From a virus, in IMG/VR virus record IMGVR_UViG_3300037493_000909, positions 1-41,815 of that record: DNA of 41,815 nucleotides; one strand, 5' to 3'. The notes beneath the pieces were generated by a model. That model was not told the DNA's origin. It saw only the letters and a list, made by a program, of their open reading frames with translations, and made no database searches. Of this stretch, positions 9,201-17,900 are shown piece after piece. Position 1 is the stretch's first letter, and every line of letters starts with the position of its first letter. Both the position numbers and the translations under genes were made by a program.

Positions 9201-11580
9201 AAATTATGCTAAAGGTGGTATACATATTAAACCAGAAAACAAAGGCAAGTTTACTGCATCAGCTAAAGCTGCTGGACATTCTGTTCAAGAACATGCCGCT
9301 TCTGTATTAAGAGATCCTAATGCAACACCTCTTCAAAAAAAGAGAGCTAACTTTGCAAGAAATGCTGCAGGTTGGAAACATGCTGATGGTGGTTATGTGT
9401 ATAACCCAATGACTCAACCTATGTTAGCTGAAGGTGGTCCATTATATGGAGATCCTGCATCACCATATACTTATACAATGGGTGGACCTAATAAACCTTG
9501 GACTGCTCCAATTCCTATTGGAAGTAATGTGCAGCAGGGTTCTAATAGTACATTATCTGTAGGACATGGTAATATAGATAATACACAATTTGGAAGTAGA
9601 ATTATAAATGAATATGATAATGGATTACCTAATGATACTTCTTACATTTATCAATCACCCAAAGAAGATTATTTTTATAATACAGGACAAAATACACAAA
9701 ATGGTAAACCAGTATCTAATTTCAATTCAGGTTCTGCTGCACCTCTTGGGAATAATATATATCAAGATAAAATTAAAAAACTAGCAGGTTATGCTAGAGG
9801 CGGTATGTATGGTGATCCTTATTACAGAGGTGGAGAAATAGATTACACTAATGATATGTATGCAGGTGGTGGTCCAATGGTTAGTAATGTAAATCAACCT
9901 TTTAAAGGACCTGCTGCACAGAACAGGGGTGGTATGTATATTTATCCTGATGGTGGTATGATGCCACCAGAACAGCAAATGATGCAAGAGCAGCAAATGC
10001 AACAACAAGCACCACAAGAGCAACAAGGTGGTCAAGATCAAATGATGCAAATGGTTCAGCAAGTTGAACAAATGTTACAGCAAGGCGCACAGCCTGAGCA
10101 AGTAATGCAACAACTTGTACAATCAGGAGTACCACAAGATATGGCTATGCAAGCTGTCCAAATGGCTATGCAAGATATGCAAGGTCAACAACAACAACAA
10201 CCTATGCAGGGTCAAGAACAACCTATGCCACAAAGTATGGCTAATGGGGGTATTATGTATCCTGATGGTGATAGAAAAGTATACACAGATCTAAAAACTT
10301 TTCAAAATGCTAACACTGCATATAAAGATAGTTTAGATACTTACAGTAATGTTAATGCAATTAATACAAGAATTAATTCGCAGATAGCAAAACCTGCTAA
10401 TCAAAGATCTTTTTCAAATCAATCACAATTTAAACCTTGGATGAAAGGGTTGGTAAATAATGCAGTTAGTAGTGGTGATATAAATCCTAGTCTTTTGCAA
10501 AATGCACCTGTACAGCAAATTCAACATGTTAATGGTCCAGTTACTAATTACACACCAGTAACTGCTACTAAACCAAAAGTAAGACCAATATTTCAACCAC
10601 CAGCACCTATTACTAATTCACCTGCAGTAACACCTACACCAGTACAAGCTACACCAGTGCAGCCTACACCTCAAATGCAGTCTAACCCAGCAGCACCTAC
10701 AAATCAACCAAGTAGGGTTTATGATCCAGGTGGAAAAGGAAGACCAGGTAGATGGCTTGATTTAAATGATGATAGTCAAAGAAAACCAGCGTTATTGCAA
10801 AATAAAGCTAATCAAGTTAGTTCAGGTAATGTTAATATGTTACCTCTTATTAAAGCAGAAGGGGGTTACTTTAATGGTAAAAAACAATATTCTGGAATGG
10901 ACAATACTGTACCACCAGTTATTCCACCTACTAATCCTGTATTTAGTCCATTAGCTGATGAAAGTACTATGTCACAAATAGCAGGTTTAGGACAAGCTGT
11001 TGTACCAGCACTTACTTCAGCATATGCTTTTAATAAACTAAGTAAAAGAAAACTAACACCATCTTTAACACCTGAAGTAACAATAGATTATACTCCAGCA
11101 AGAACAGCTATGATGGAAGAAAATAGACGTAATGTTTCATCAGGGTTAAATGCTATGAGAAATGTAGCACCTACATCAGGTTCTTTTATGGGTAATGCAA
11201 GAGGAGCTGTATTAGATGCTAATAAACTTTCAGGCGAGCAGATTGCTAAAAGCTGGCAAGACCAAAAGAATAAACAAGCTGAGTATGATTATGGTGTTGG
11301 GTCAACTAATGCAGGCATTAAAAATAAAATTAATGAACTTAATGAAGAGATGTACCAAAATGCTATGCAAACAGGATTTGAATCAGCAGGCCAAGGTGTT
11401 AAAAATGCAACTGAATACTATTCAGATCTAGAAAATAGAAAATTACAAAGATGGCAAGCACAAAATACTTCTGGTGAAAACTGGACTTGGACCCCTAAAG
11501 GAAAAGCATTTAGAAATAAAGACGGTGTTTATATGATAAATGGCAAACCAGTAGACCCTAGTACAGGAAATCCAACTTAA
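6241..11580 (+). CDS. Giant xGG-repeat virion protein with an N-terminal zincin motif
   Basis: The protein has 1779 residues. I chose the ATG at 6241 (MAEKNSLW) over the in-frame ATG at 6226, because the latter overlaps the previous stop. Near the N-terminus HEYYH (residues 80-84) followed by E113 in DELTADYY forms an HExxH...E metalloprotease signature. About 20 short motifs of the type YAxGG, FAxGG or LAEGG recur along the chain, spaced irregularly by linker-like sequence. A basic segment near residues 990-1047 (GGIHIKPENKGKFTASAKAA, ending ANFARNAAGWKHADGG) resembles a module I recall from many phage structural proteins. Residues about 1240-1335 are Gln/Met-rich. The C-terminal 250 residues are helical. 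It is probably an internal or tail virion protein; its exact role is unknown. Confidence 0.6.
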   Translation: MAEKNSLWKNIRANRGSGKKPTAEMLRQERKIKAKYPDGGPVKDGYLNTPVEQVNTGSLYNPVSNRIHSDPSDPSDALPHEYYHAWQHQEGRDRLPELYDGPLRQPQTPYVDELTADYYNRRGFEENAINSEFKSDNPSFNFVPDNVMYDKYTNAEMYNRPYTLEGEARATESPEGREWLKNEGMLPEGIENMYNATGGPVKRGFLEEREFRKEYDKYADATGNATNPYDVEHYYNYSKLYDETGGIMPHLSEGHLPSEYKELGHPNLYIEGRNTKTFAGGGPTKPIYISDPNKFKKREQAYKDSSDVYNAVQFLNKNIPTATNALMTSNTWEDPIVKKSEVVSNRTGINPTKTGKRIPQAYSVNTGSKDYYDQLYLKKPTPVAYKPNPVAVENPHSTINTERLEPLGFTSINQQEELGLKDFPKQKAYINRGANSGYDANGNPLVSEINKGNGKGWEQVPYNTLDQYEEIKAQGGYYPTQGPPKALFKGYAEGGYTNPYNMYHKDPHLQYANGGRTWKNIGAGAFGALEGIVDTTFGWVPGVDMATDMAYKGLQKLGRSTEDEKREQDSIHGYGQTAGAVGSAILTGGATTASAISEGSQGLGQGISRGNETSDVARGIGTGLGIAGGVAGTIYGSTEGAKEAKSQFKTSEAGSQGLGKFAASAPIKGFSAAPKGTMQGVLDGNAVSMKPGTDVASSVKPTPSTGYFSNPSAANNINNPNTFNKVGDVTNQVASLPKSQEQPPMAPPVAVTPPPALPPQVDYNQFAVNPPTFNTGVQPPDYNFGAAPTNNYFSQGGNITNNSLNLRNTMRYKKFAKGGTFDQYGINYIPESAGLHHENAYGGVPIGPDALAEGGEIKMDTGDGGQYIVSDQVDGAESQKDFTFSKGGKYKELNRTLADGMKQDLKKYSMGNLATSDRVKDDLRRPNDSWNSIDQVKKRWQEKTEYARQRSQQEQAIAQAEEQKRMAEEQYIAAYGGKINPKKYPGLNYAKGGIHIKPENKGKFTASAKAAGHSVQEHAASVLRDPNATPLQKKRANFARNAAGWKHADGGYVYNPMTQPMLAEGGPLYGDPASPYTYTMGGPNKPWTAPIPIGSNVQQGSNSTLSVGHGNIDNTQFGSRIINEYDNGLPNDTSYIYQSPKEDYFYNTGQNTQNGKPVSNFNSGSAAPLGNNIYQDKIKKLAGYARGGMYGDPYYRGGEIDYTNDMYAGGGPMVSNVNQPFKGPAAQNRGGMYIYPDGGMMPPEQQMMQEQQMQQQAPQEQQGGQDQMMQMVQQVEQMLQQGAQPEQVMQQLVQSGVPQDMAMQAVQMAMQDMQGQQQQQPMQGQEQPMPQSMANGGIMYPDGDRKVYTDLKTFQNANTAYKDSLDTYSNVNAINTRINSQIAKPANQRSFSNQSQFKPWMKGLVNNAVSSGDINPSLLQNAPVQQIQHVNGPVTNYTPVTATKPKVRPIFQPPAPITNSPAVTPTPVQATPVQPTPQMQSNPAAPTNQPSRVYDPGGKGRPGRWLDLNDDSQRKPALLQNKANQVSSGNVNMLPLIKAEGGYFNGKKQYSGMDNTVPPVIPPTNPVFSPLADESTMSQIAGLGQAVVPALTSAYAFNKLSKRKLTPSLTPEVTIDYTPARTAMMEENRRNVSSGLNAMRNVAPTSGSFMGNARGAVLDANKLSGEQIAKSWQDQKNKQAEYDYGVGSTNAGIKNKINELNEEMYQNAMQTGFESAGQGVKNATEYYSDLENRKLQRWQAQNTSGENWTWTPKGKAFRNKDGVYMINGKPVDPSTGNPT

Positions 11581-11599
11581 TAAATTAAATAAAAGATAT

Positions 11600-13834
11600 A
11601 TGAAATTATTTGAATACAAACCAACAGAATATGTTGATGTTCATCCTGATCTTCCGTTAGAATGGATGCAGCAAGAGATTGATAAAACTCAAAATAAATA
11701 TGATGCTAAGCTAGGAGCTGTTAATGAACTTAATAAGCAGTTTGCTGACATGAAAGCAGGAGCACAAACTCAAGAAGAGCTTAAAACAATTAATGACGAG
11801 TATTCAAAAAGAATTAATGACATGGTATCTGGGTTAACTACAACTGGTTATATACCACAAACTAGTGCTGACCTTGCTAAATTTATTAGTGAAGTATCAT
11901 TTGACCCAAGAGTTAAACAAATAAAAGATGATAGAGAAGCGTATGAAATACATCAAAAAAATCTACTAGATCCTCAATATGCAGGAGGTGTTGATATGCT
12001 GCAGTACCGTAAACCTGGAACGCCGTATGATCCTAGCCACTATAAAATTATTCCTGCGTCAGATAGTGTAGCTAAATCAAGAACTGTTGCACAAACAATG
12101 CATCCTAGTACTATTGATGGTGGTAAAACTTGGACTGTTACTGATCCATTTACTGGACAAACTGTAACTAGGAATTCTTATAGTGATGCTGTAGGTGTAT
12201 CTAAAGAAAGAATTGCAGCATACACTGATGCTAATTATGTTAACTGGAAAACAGATCCAGATTCATATGCTGATAGGGTACAACTTTCTGGTAATGATAT
12301 GTCTTTTTGGGATAAACCTGAAGGTAAAGCATTATATGATCAAAAGATGAAAGCTTTAGAACCACTTGCTTATCAAACTGACACGACTCCAAAAACTGCT
12401 GCACCAGCTGCTAAACCAGTTAAACCTGCAGGTGAAGAAACAGATGGGTTGCCTAAAACAATTAATAAAAGTCAAACTTACGGATATACAGAAGGATTAG
12501 GTATTAACTACGAAGGTAACTTTATGAATAATTACACTGAAGTAGATAAACAATCTAGGTATCATAATGATCAAATTTCCGCATTAGAAAATAATTATAA
12601 TAATCTTGTAAGAAGTGGGTTAAAAGATAGCGATCCTAGAGTAAAAGAAGCAGCTAAAAAATTAAGAGATGTTGTTGATGAATCTGTTATACATGAAGAT
12701 AGAAGAAGAGCAATAGAAGGTAAAAATTATGACAAAGATTGGTCTGTAGATGTTGAAAAAGCTAAAGAAGAAAATTCTCTTATACAGAAATATAATGATA
12801 TGGCTAATAGTATTAAAGAGCATCCTAAGCAGCATTTATTTTTTAATGATGAATCAATTGAGAAAGCTGTTAGTGAATATAAAGAACTTGCGCAAAAAGA
12901 ATTATATAAAACTTTAAAAGAAATGAACTCTCCAGCAGGAGATGTACTAAAAGCATATGAAGAATATGCTGATTTTCAAACTACTGGCAGGTCTTATGTA
13001 GTACCTGAAGAGTCTAAATACCTTGTAGGGGATTTAGTTAAAAGTTTACTTAATGATAATGTATCAGCTAAAAATATAATAAGCGATTTACCAATGGATG
13101 CAGAAAAGCAAAAGAAACTATTTGCATCTCTTTACAATAAAGAAACTGGTGAATATGATTTTAAAAGACTTTCACCATCTATAAATTTAGATGATAAAGA
13201 TGGCCCAGTATTAATATTAAGCGGTCTTTTAGATGGAGATGAACATGTTAGTCTTGAATACAAATTAGAAGATACTCCAAATATTAGAGAAGTATTATAC
13301 AATATAGCCCCAGAAGAAGAACATCAAAAATTAAATTATTATGTAAATGCTACCGAGTCTTTGAAAAAGACAGGTGGTAGAAAAGGAGAATTTTCAGTTG
13401 ATAGATATGACGGTACTAAAGATAATTTTGAATTTACAAAAGTAGCTTTAGGTAAAGGTAAATGGGGTTACAAAGATTCTAAAGGCGTTGTTCATGGTAG
13501 TATTTCAGATCTTATAGATGGAAATATGGCAAGTATAACCAGTATGGATATTATAATGAAAAGATTAAATGAAGAGTTACAAATTTCACAAAATCCAAAA
13601 ACAGGAAATCCAGAAAAAGCAGCTGAACTACATAAAAAACTAACTAATTTAGTACACGCTGATAGAATAGAAAGAGAACTGCATCCTATAACAGGCAAAC
13701 CTATGACAACTGCAGATAGAGAAAAATATATAACTAGAAAAGAACCTGTAGAAAAACCAGAAGCAGTACCAACAACTACTAGTGCTTTGGGAAAGCAACA
13801 ACCTCAGACTCAGAGCAACAGTCTGGGGTGGTAA
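11600..13834 (+). CDS. Internal/cargo-type virion protein; zero frame of a putative -1 frameshift pair
   Basis: The 744-residue product has no enzyme motif that I can recognise. Its N-terminus (MKLFEYKPTEYVDVHPDLP) is followed by a charged helical, coiled-coil-like region (residues 20-75), then mixed segments and an Ala/Pro-rich linker near residues 255-275. The C-terminus is a flexible Pro/Thr/Gln tail. It lies among the large virion genes, so an ejected or cargo role is likely. Its last 14 codons carry a G GGA AAG slippery site and a stem-loop. A -1 slip there would fuse the first 732 residues to the downstream hydrolase, giving about 1104 residues. The zero-frame stop lies just after the stem. 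Confidence 0.65.
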   Translation: MKLFEYKPTEYVDVHPDLPLEWMQQEIDKTQNKYDAKLGAVNELNKQFADMKAGAQTQEELKTINDEYSKRINDMVSGLTTTGYIPQTSADLAKFISEVSFDPRVKQIKDDREAYEIHQKNLLDPQYAGGVDMLQYRKPGTPYDPSHYKIIPASDSVAKSRTVAQTMHPSTIDGGKTWTVTDPFTGQTVTRNSYSDAVGVSKERIAAYTDANYVNWKTDPDSYADRVQLSGNDMSFWDKPEGKALYDQKMKALEPLAYQTDTTPKTAAPAAKPVKPAGEETDGLPKTINKSQTYGYTEGLGINYEGNFMNNYTEVDKQSRYHNDQISALENNYNNLVRSGLKDSDPRVKEAAKKLRDVVDESVIHEDRRRAIEGKNYDKDWSVDVEKAKEENSLIQKYNDMANSIKEHPKQHLFFNDESIEKAVSEYKELAQKELYKTLKEMNSPAGDVLKAYEEYADFQTTGRSYVVPEESKYLVGDLVKSLLNDNVSAKNIISDLPMDAEKQKKLFASLYNKETGEYDFKRLSPSINLDDKDGPVLILSGLLDGDEHVSLEYKLEDTPNIREVLYNIAPEEEHQKLNYYVNATESLKKTGGRKGEFSVDRYDGTKDNFEFTKVALGKGKWGYKDSKGVVHGSISDLIDGNMASITSMDIIMKRLNEELQISQNPKTGNPEKAAELHKKLTNLVHADRIERELHPITGKPMTTADREKYITRKEPVEKPEAVPTTTSALGKQQPQTQSNSLGW
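13789..13828 (+). promoter_or_regulatory. Putative programmed -1 ribosomal frameshift signal
   Basis: The heptamer GGGAAAG (13789-13795) is read as G GGA AAG in the upstream frame, the sequence used for the lambda gpG/gpGT frameshift. It overlaps a second X XXY YYZ site, T TTG GGA (13786-13792). After a 6-nt spacer (CAACAA) comes a stem-loop: 5' arm CCTCAGACT (13802-13810), 9-nt loop, 3' arm AGTCTGGGG (13820-13828), 9 bp with one G-U pair. The -1 frame is open from just after a TAG at 13780-13782 through the hydrolase gene. The elements and spacing fit a classical -1 frameshift cassette; its use is inferred. Confidence 0.75.
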
Positions 13835-14913
13835 CTACTAGCTCAACAGATAAATACAAAAATTATAACACTGCTGTATCAGGTCCTGAGTCAGGAGATA
13901 GTTATACTATAGTAAATAACTCTGAATATAAAACTGTAGATAATAAAAAAGTTAAAACTGAAAAACCTGTAGAGCAATGGGCTATTGGTAGATACCAACA
14001 TTATTACAAACATCAAGAAGATAAAATTATAGCCGCTTTAAAAGAACAGGGTGTAGATACAGCAAGTCTTAATAAAAAAGAAATAGCTAAAGCATACAGC
14101 AATTCTCCAAAAGCACAAGAAGCAGTACAAGCCCAATTAAATGATATAAATTTTAAAATTGCTGAAAAGCAGATTGAAAAACATGGACTAAAAGCCCCTG
14201 TTGAAGAAGTTGCTTTTTTAAATCATTTTTTAGGTAATGGTGGTGCTAATAGATATTTAGGTTACTTAAAAAAATATGGTCAAGAAAAAGCAGATCAAAT
14301 AATGGCTTATGGTAATGATCCTGAAGATCCTAATTTTAAAGGTATTGGTGGGCCTAATTCTTCTAAACCAAATACTTTAGTATCTGATCATATAGTATCT
14401 TTTAGAAAAGGTAACACTACTACTACTGATAATAAAATTGCTTCTAATGAACCTAAAGTTGTTGCAGCAGAAACAGAAAAACTTTTTGATGATGTTGTTA
14501 GTAGTTACACAGGAGTTCAAGAAGGTAATTTAAATGGTATAGATGAATTACAATATACCCCTATGGGTTGGGGAGCTAATAGAGGTGTAAAGAAAAAAGG
14601 TCAAAATTGGCCTGGTCATGGTGATCATATACATATAAGTTTTACAGATCCTCAAATTGCTATAGCTATAATTAAAAAAGCAGAGGAGATAGGATTAAAT
14701 GCAGATGAAAATCTTTACTCAAAAGGTAAAGTAACTAAAGGTGCGCATTCAGTAAATAGCCATCATTACAAACAATTTGAAGGAGAGTATGATGGTAAAC
14801 AATTAAGTAAAGGTCTTGATATAAATAAAAATGGTACTAAATTAACAGCAAAAGAAGCTGATGCTAAAATGAAGCAGCTTTATAAATGGATTCACCAAAC
14901 TTATTCAATATAA
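13828..14913 (+). CDS. Virion peptidoglycan hydrolase: lysozyme/transglycosylase-like domain plus LAS-type peptidase motifs
   Basis: As an independent gene this would start at GTG and give 361 residues, but no ATG precedes it in frame and that GTG is the last base-paired position of a stem-loop, so it is probably made as a -1 fusion to the 744-residue protein. Residues 16-61 (AVSGPESGDSYTIVN ... AIGRYQ) match the catalytic-Glu and GRYQ pattern of lysozyme-like transglycosylases, with E21 the likely acid. FLNHFLGNGGANRYL near residues 129-143 supports this. GHGDHIHISF (H267, H269) is the HxH metal motif of LAS/M15-type peptidases. HSVNSHHY...GLDI (H312/H313, D331) looks like the other half, in reversed order. 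It probably cuts the cell wall during entry. Confidence 0.65.
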   Translation: MVTTSSTDKYKNYNTAVSGPESGDSYTIVNNSEYKTVDNKKVKTEKPVEQWAIGRYQHYYKHQEDKIIAALKEQGVDTASLNKKEIAKAYSNSPKAQEAVQAQLNDINFKIAEKQIEKHGLKAPVEEVAFLNHFLGNGGANRYLGYLKKYGQEKADQIMAYGNDPEDPNFKGIGGPNSSKPNTLVSDHIVSFRKGNTTTTDNKIASNEPKVVAAETEKLFDDVVSSYTGVQEGNLNGIDELQYTPMGWGANRGVKKKGQNWPGHGDHIHISFTDPQIAIAIIKKAEEIGLNADENLYSKGKVTKGAHSVNSHHYKQFEGEYDGKQLSKGLDINKNGTKLTAKEADAKMKQLYKWIHQTYSI

Positions 14914-14930
14914 CCTATTAAATAATGTCT

Positions 14931-14938
14931 TATATTTG
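14931..14938 (+). promoter_or_regulatory. Candidate Bacteroidota-type -7 box upstream of the vRNAP gene
   Basis: TATATTTG matches the Bacteroidota TAnnTTTG -7 element and lies 22 bases before the ATG of the giant polymerase gene, in the only sizeable intergenic gap of the late block (47 bases). The same octamer in the context TCTTATATTTGTA occurs before the phosphoesterase gene on the other strand. No convincing -33 TTTG is visible, and in AT-rich DNA the box alone is weak evidence; one copy also occurs inside coding sequence at 16961. Confidence 0.4.
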
Positions 14939-14960
14939 TAAACTTAATTTTTAAAACTGT

Positions 14961-17900
14961 ATGGATGATTTAGACACCCTATTAGCTGAAGGTAAAATAA
15001 CTGCTTCTGAGTATGCTACAAGGTTACTTGAACAAGAACAAAGACAACAACAATCAACTGATGTAATTGATTTTGAAGCAGGCAGGCAAGAATCTATAAA
15101 AAGAAATTTAGGTACAGATCCAAATTTATTACCTGATAGCGGTGTAGAATATCAAATGAATATATCTCCAGAAGAAATGGAGACTTATACTTCAAGAGGT
15201 ATAACACCAAATACATATACTGATTATGTAGATGCTAGGGCACAACTACAAACTACTTCTGATAAATGGGGTAATGGTGTTGCTAAAATGCTTGGTAAAG
15301 CAGCTACTGCTACAGTAGGTGGATTAGGCATGTTAGGTTCTGTAGCTATAAATGCAGCAGGACAACTAGAAGATGCTGTAATGGGTACTGATGTAATGGG
15401 AGCCAGAGAAGGTGATACCTCATTTCATGAAATTTATGATAATGATTTTTATACAGCTTTAGATAAAGCCAATAAAGCAATGGATGATGCTTTACCACAT
15501 TATGTGACTAAAGCTAGAGAAGATGATAGTTTATATCAGTCTTTAGGTTCAGCTAACTTTTGGTCTAATGACTTTTTACAAGGTGCCTCATTTGTTGTAG
15601 GTGCTATTGCTACTGAAGGTTTAATAGGCGCAGTATCTAAAGGAGCTGGAATAACTGCAAGAATGAATAATATAACTAAATCTCTAAATGCTGTAGAAAA
15701 TGCTACAGCATCAGGAGTAAGTAAATTATATAAACCATCTGCATTTTTACAATCTGGAAAAGAAGCTGTAATTTTAGCTAGGCAAATGGTTACTAGTGCA
15801 GGTTATGAATCTGCAGTTGAAGCTAATTCTTTTGTGCAAGATGCTAAAGCACAATGGATTTTAGATTATCAAGAAACTCATAAAGATTCTTTTGGTAATC
15901 CTTTAGAACCATCTCCTGAAGAAACAGCTGCAGCAATGAAGGAAATTTATTCTGTTGGTAATGGAGTATTTGGTATGAATCTTATTGTTACAGGTCTTAC
16001 ACAAGCTAAAACATTGCCTGGAATGTTCTCACCTAAATTAGGTAAAGTATTTGGTGCTACGGATGAAGTAGCTAAAAGTGCTAAGAATATGGTAAAAACA
16101 TCTGAACTAACAAATAAGCAATTAACAAGAGCAGCTAAAAGATTAAATAAAACAGTTGATGAAGTTAAAAAAACTCCTTTTTTACATAAAGAAGCTGCAT
16201 TTACTAAATTAGGTAAATTTACATCTAGAGCAGGTAAAGGATTAGAAGGTGCTGTATTTGAAGGTGGGCAAGAAGGATTACAAAAAGCCATTAGTTATAG
16301 TGCTATAGATTATCTTAATGATAGATTTGATGGTGCTGGTACAGAAGATATAATTGAATCAGGGTTAAATGGGTTATCAAAAGCTTTCGGTAATAATGCT
16401 GAAAGTTGGAAAGAGATATTTATTGGTGCTTTATTAGGATCAGCAGGTGGCCCTGGTGGCCCTAAAGGTGCTAGATGGCAGGGTGGTATTATAGAAGCTT
16501 TTAGAGATCCAAGTAAATCACCATCATTTCAAAAGACGCTTGATTTAGCTAATAAGTATGCTACTAATGAAAAAGGGTTTTTAAATAATTACTTGAAGCA
16601 TGTTGTATTATCAACAAATGTTCAAGATAAAAAAGATGGTGCTCTTGAAAAAGGGGATATCTATGATTACAAATCTCAAGAAGCTAAAGAAGTATTTGAT
16701 TACTTTAACTTCATGTCTAAAATGGGAAGACTTTCCGAAGTTGAAGATAAGCATTTAAAACAAATGCAAAGTTTAACTAAAGAACAATTTCAAGAAAATT
16801 ATGGTTATGAAAATTTAAGTGACGAAGATTTCTTAAAAAGAAAAATAGAAATAGCCACTAATATTAAAAAGCAAACTAAAGATGCAAACTATGCTAGAGA
16901 AACAGCAGCATCTATTTACAGAGGTGGAGATCCTGATGTACTAGATGGTATTGCTTATTCTATATTTGCTAATAGAAATTTAGATCATAGAGAATCTACT
17001 ATGGCAAAAGAAATATCTGATTTACTTGGTAGAGCTGTACCAAATAATCTAAGAGATGTTTCTGATATGCCTAATTTAAATGATGTTAGAAATTTAAAAG
17101 CGTCTATTGAAAGTTTAGAAAATGCTAAAGTAGATCCAGTAAGTGATCAAGCTAGACTAGACCAAATAGAAAAACTTAATAATCAATTAGATAGAGTCTT
17201 AGCTAGTAATTACGAAAAACAAAAGAAAATTGATAAAACAACTACAGCTACTACTAAAATAGAATATAAAAATTCAGCTGATTTTGCTGTATATAAAGCT
17301 TCTGTATTAGCTCAAATAGATGTATTAAATGAAATAGCAGCTAGTGAAAATATAGACCCTATACAAAAAGCAGATATCGAAAAAAAACTAGGGGATCTTA
17401 AAAAGATAGCTAATGAAAGAAAACAATATGTTGGGGATTTTAATAGACTTTTAACTAAAAGAGGCGTTGATGAATTAGAAAATCAAGTTAAATCTTTAAG
17501 AGATGAATATCTTAAAGAAGAAATAGATTTACAAACTAATGCTGTTTTAGAAGCTAGAAGAAAAGCAGATCCATCAGAGCAAATATATAGAGCACAAGAA
17601 GAGGCTTTTAAAGCAAAAGCAGCTAGTGTAAATTATGCAATTGATATTAGCAATCAAGTAGCTGCTACAAAAGAACAGCTTGATGAAATTGATACTATTA
17701 TACAAGGGCTAGAATTAAAGGATAAAGAAAAACTAGATATTATAAAAAGATGGTTTACTAATTTTCATCAGGCATTAGCAATTTATGATACTCTTCCTAC
17801 TGAAGAAGCTAAAAAGAAATTTTTAGAAGAAATGCTAAAACCTGCAATGGCAGAACTTAAATTTAGCTTACTTAATTTAAAAATGACTAATCCAGAAGAC

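Noticed and set aside
13828-13830. GTG as the ordinary start of the hydrolase gene
   Set aside because: Kept only as a formal coordinate. Its surroundings are GC-rich and base-paired and every other gene starts with ATG, so frameshift expression is the better explanation.
16961-16968. TATATTTG as a promoter
   Set aside because: It lies inside the vRNAP coding region with no gene start nearby; it shows the chance background of this box.
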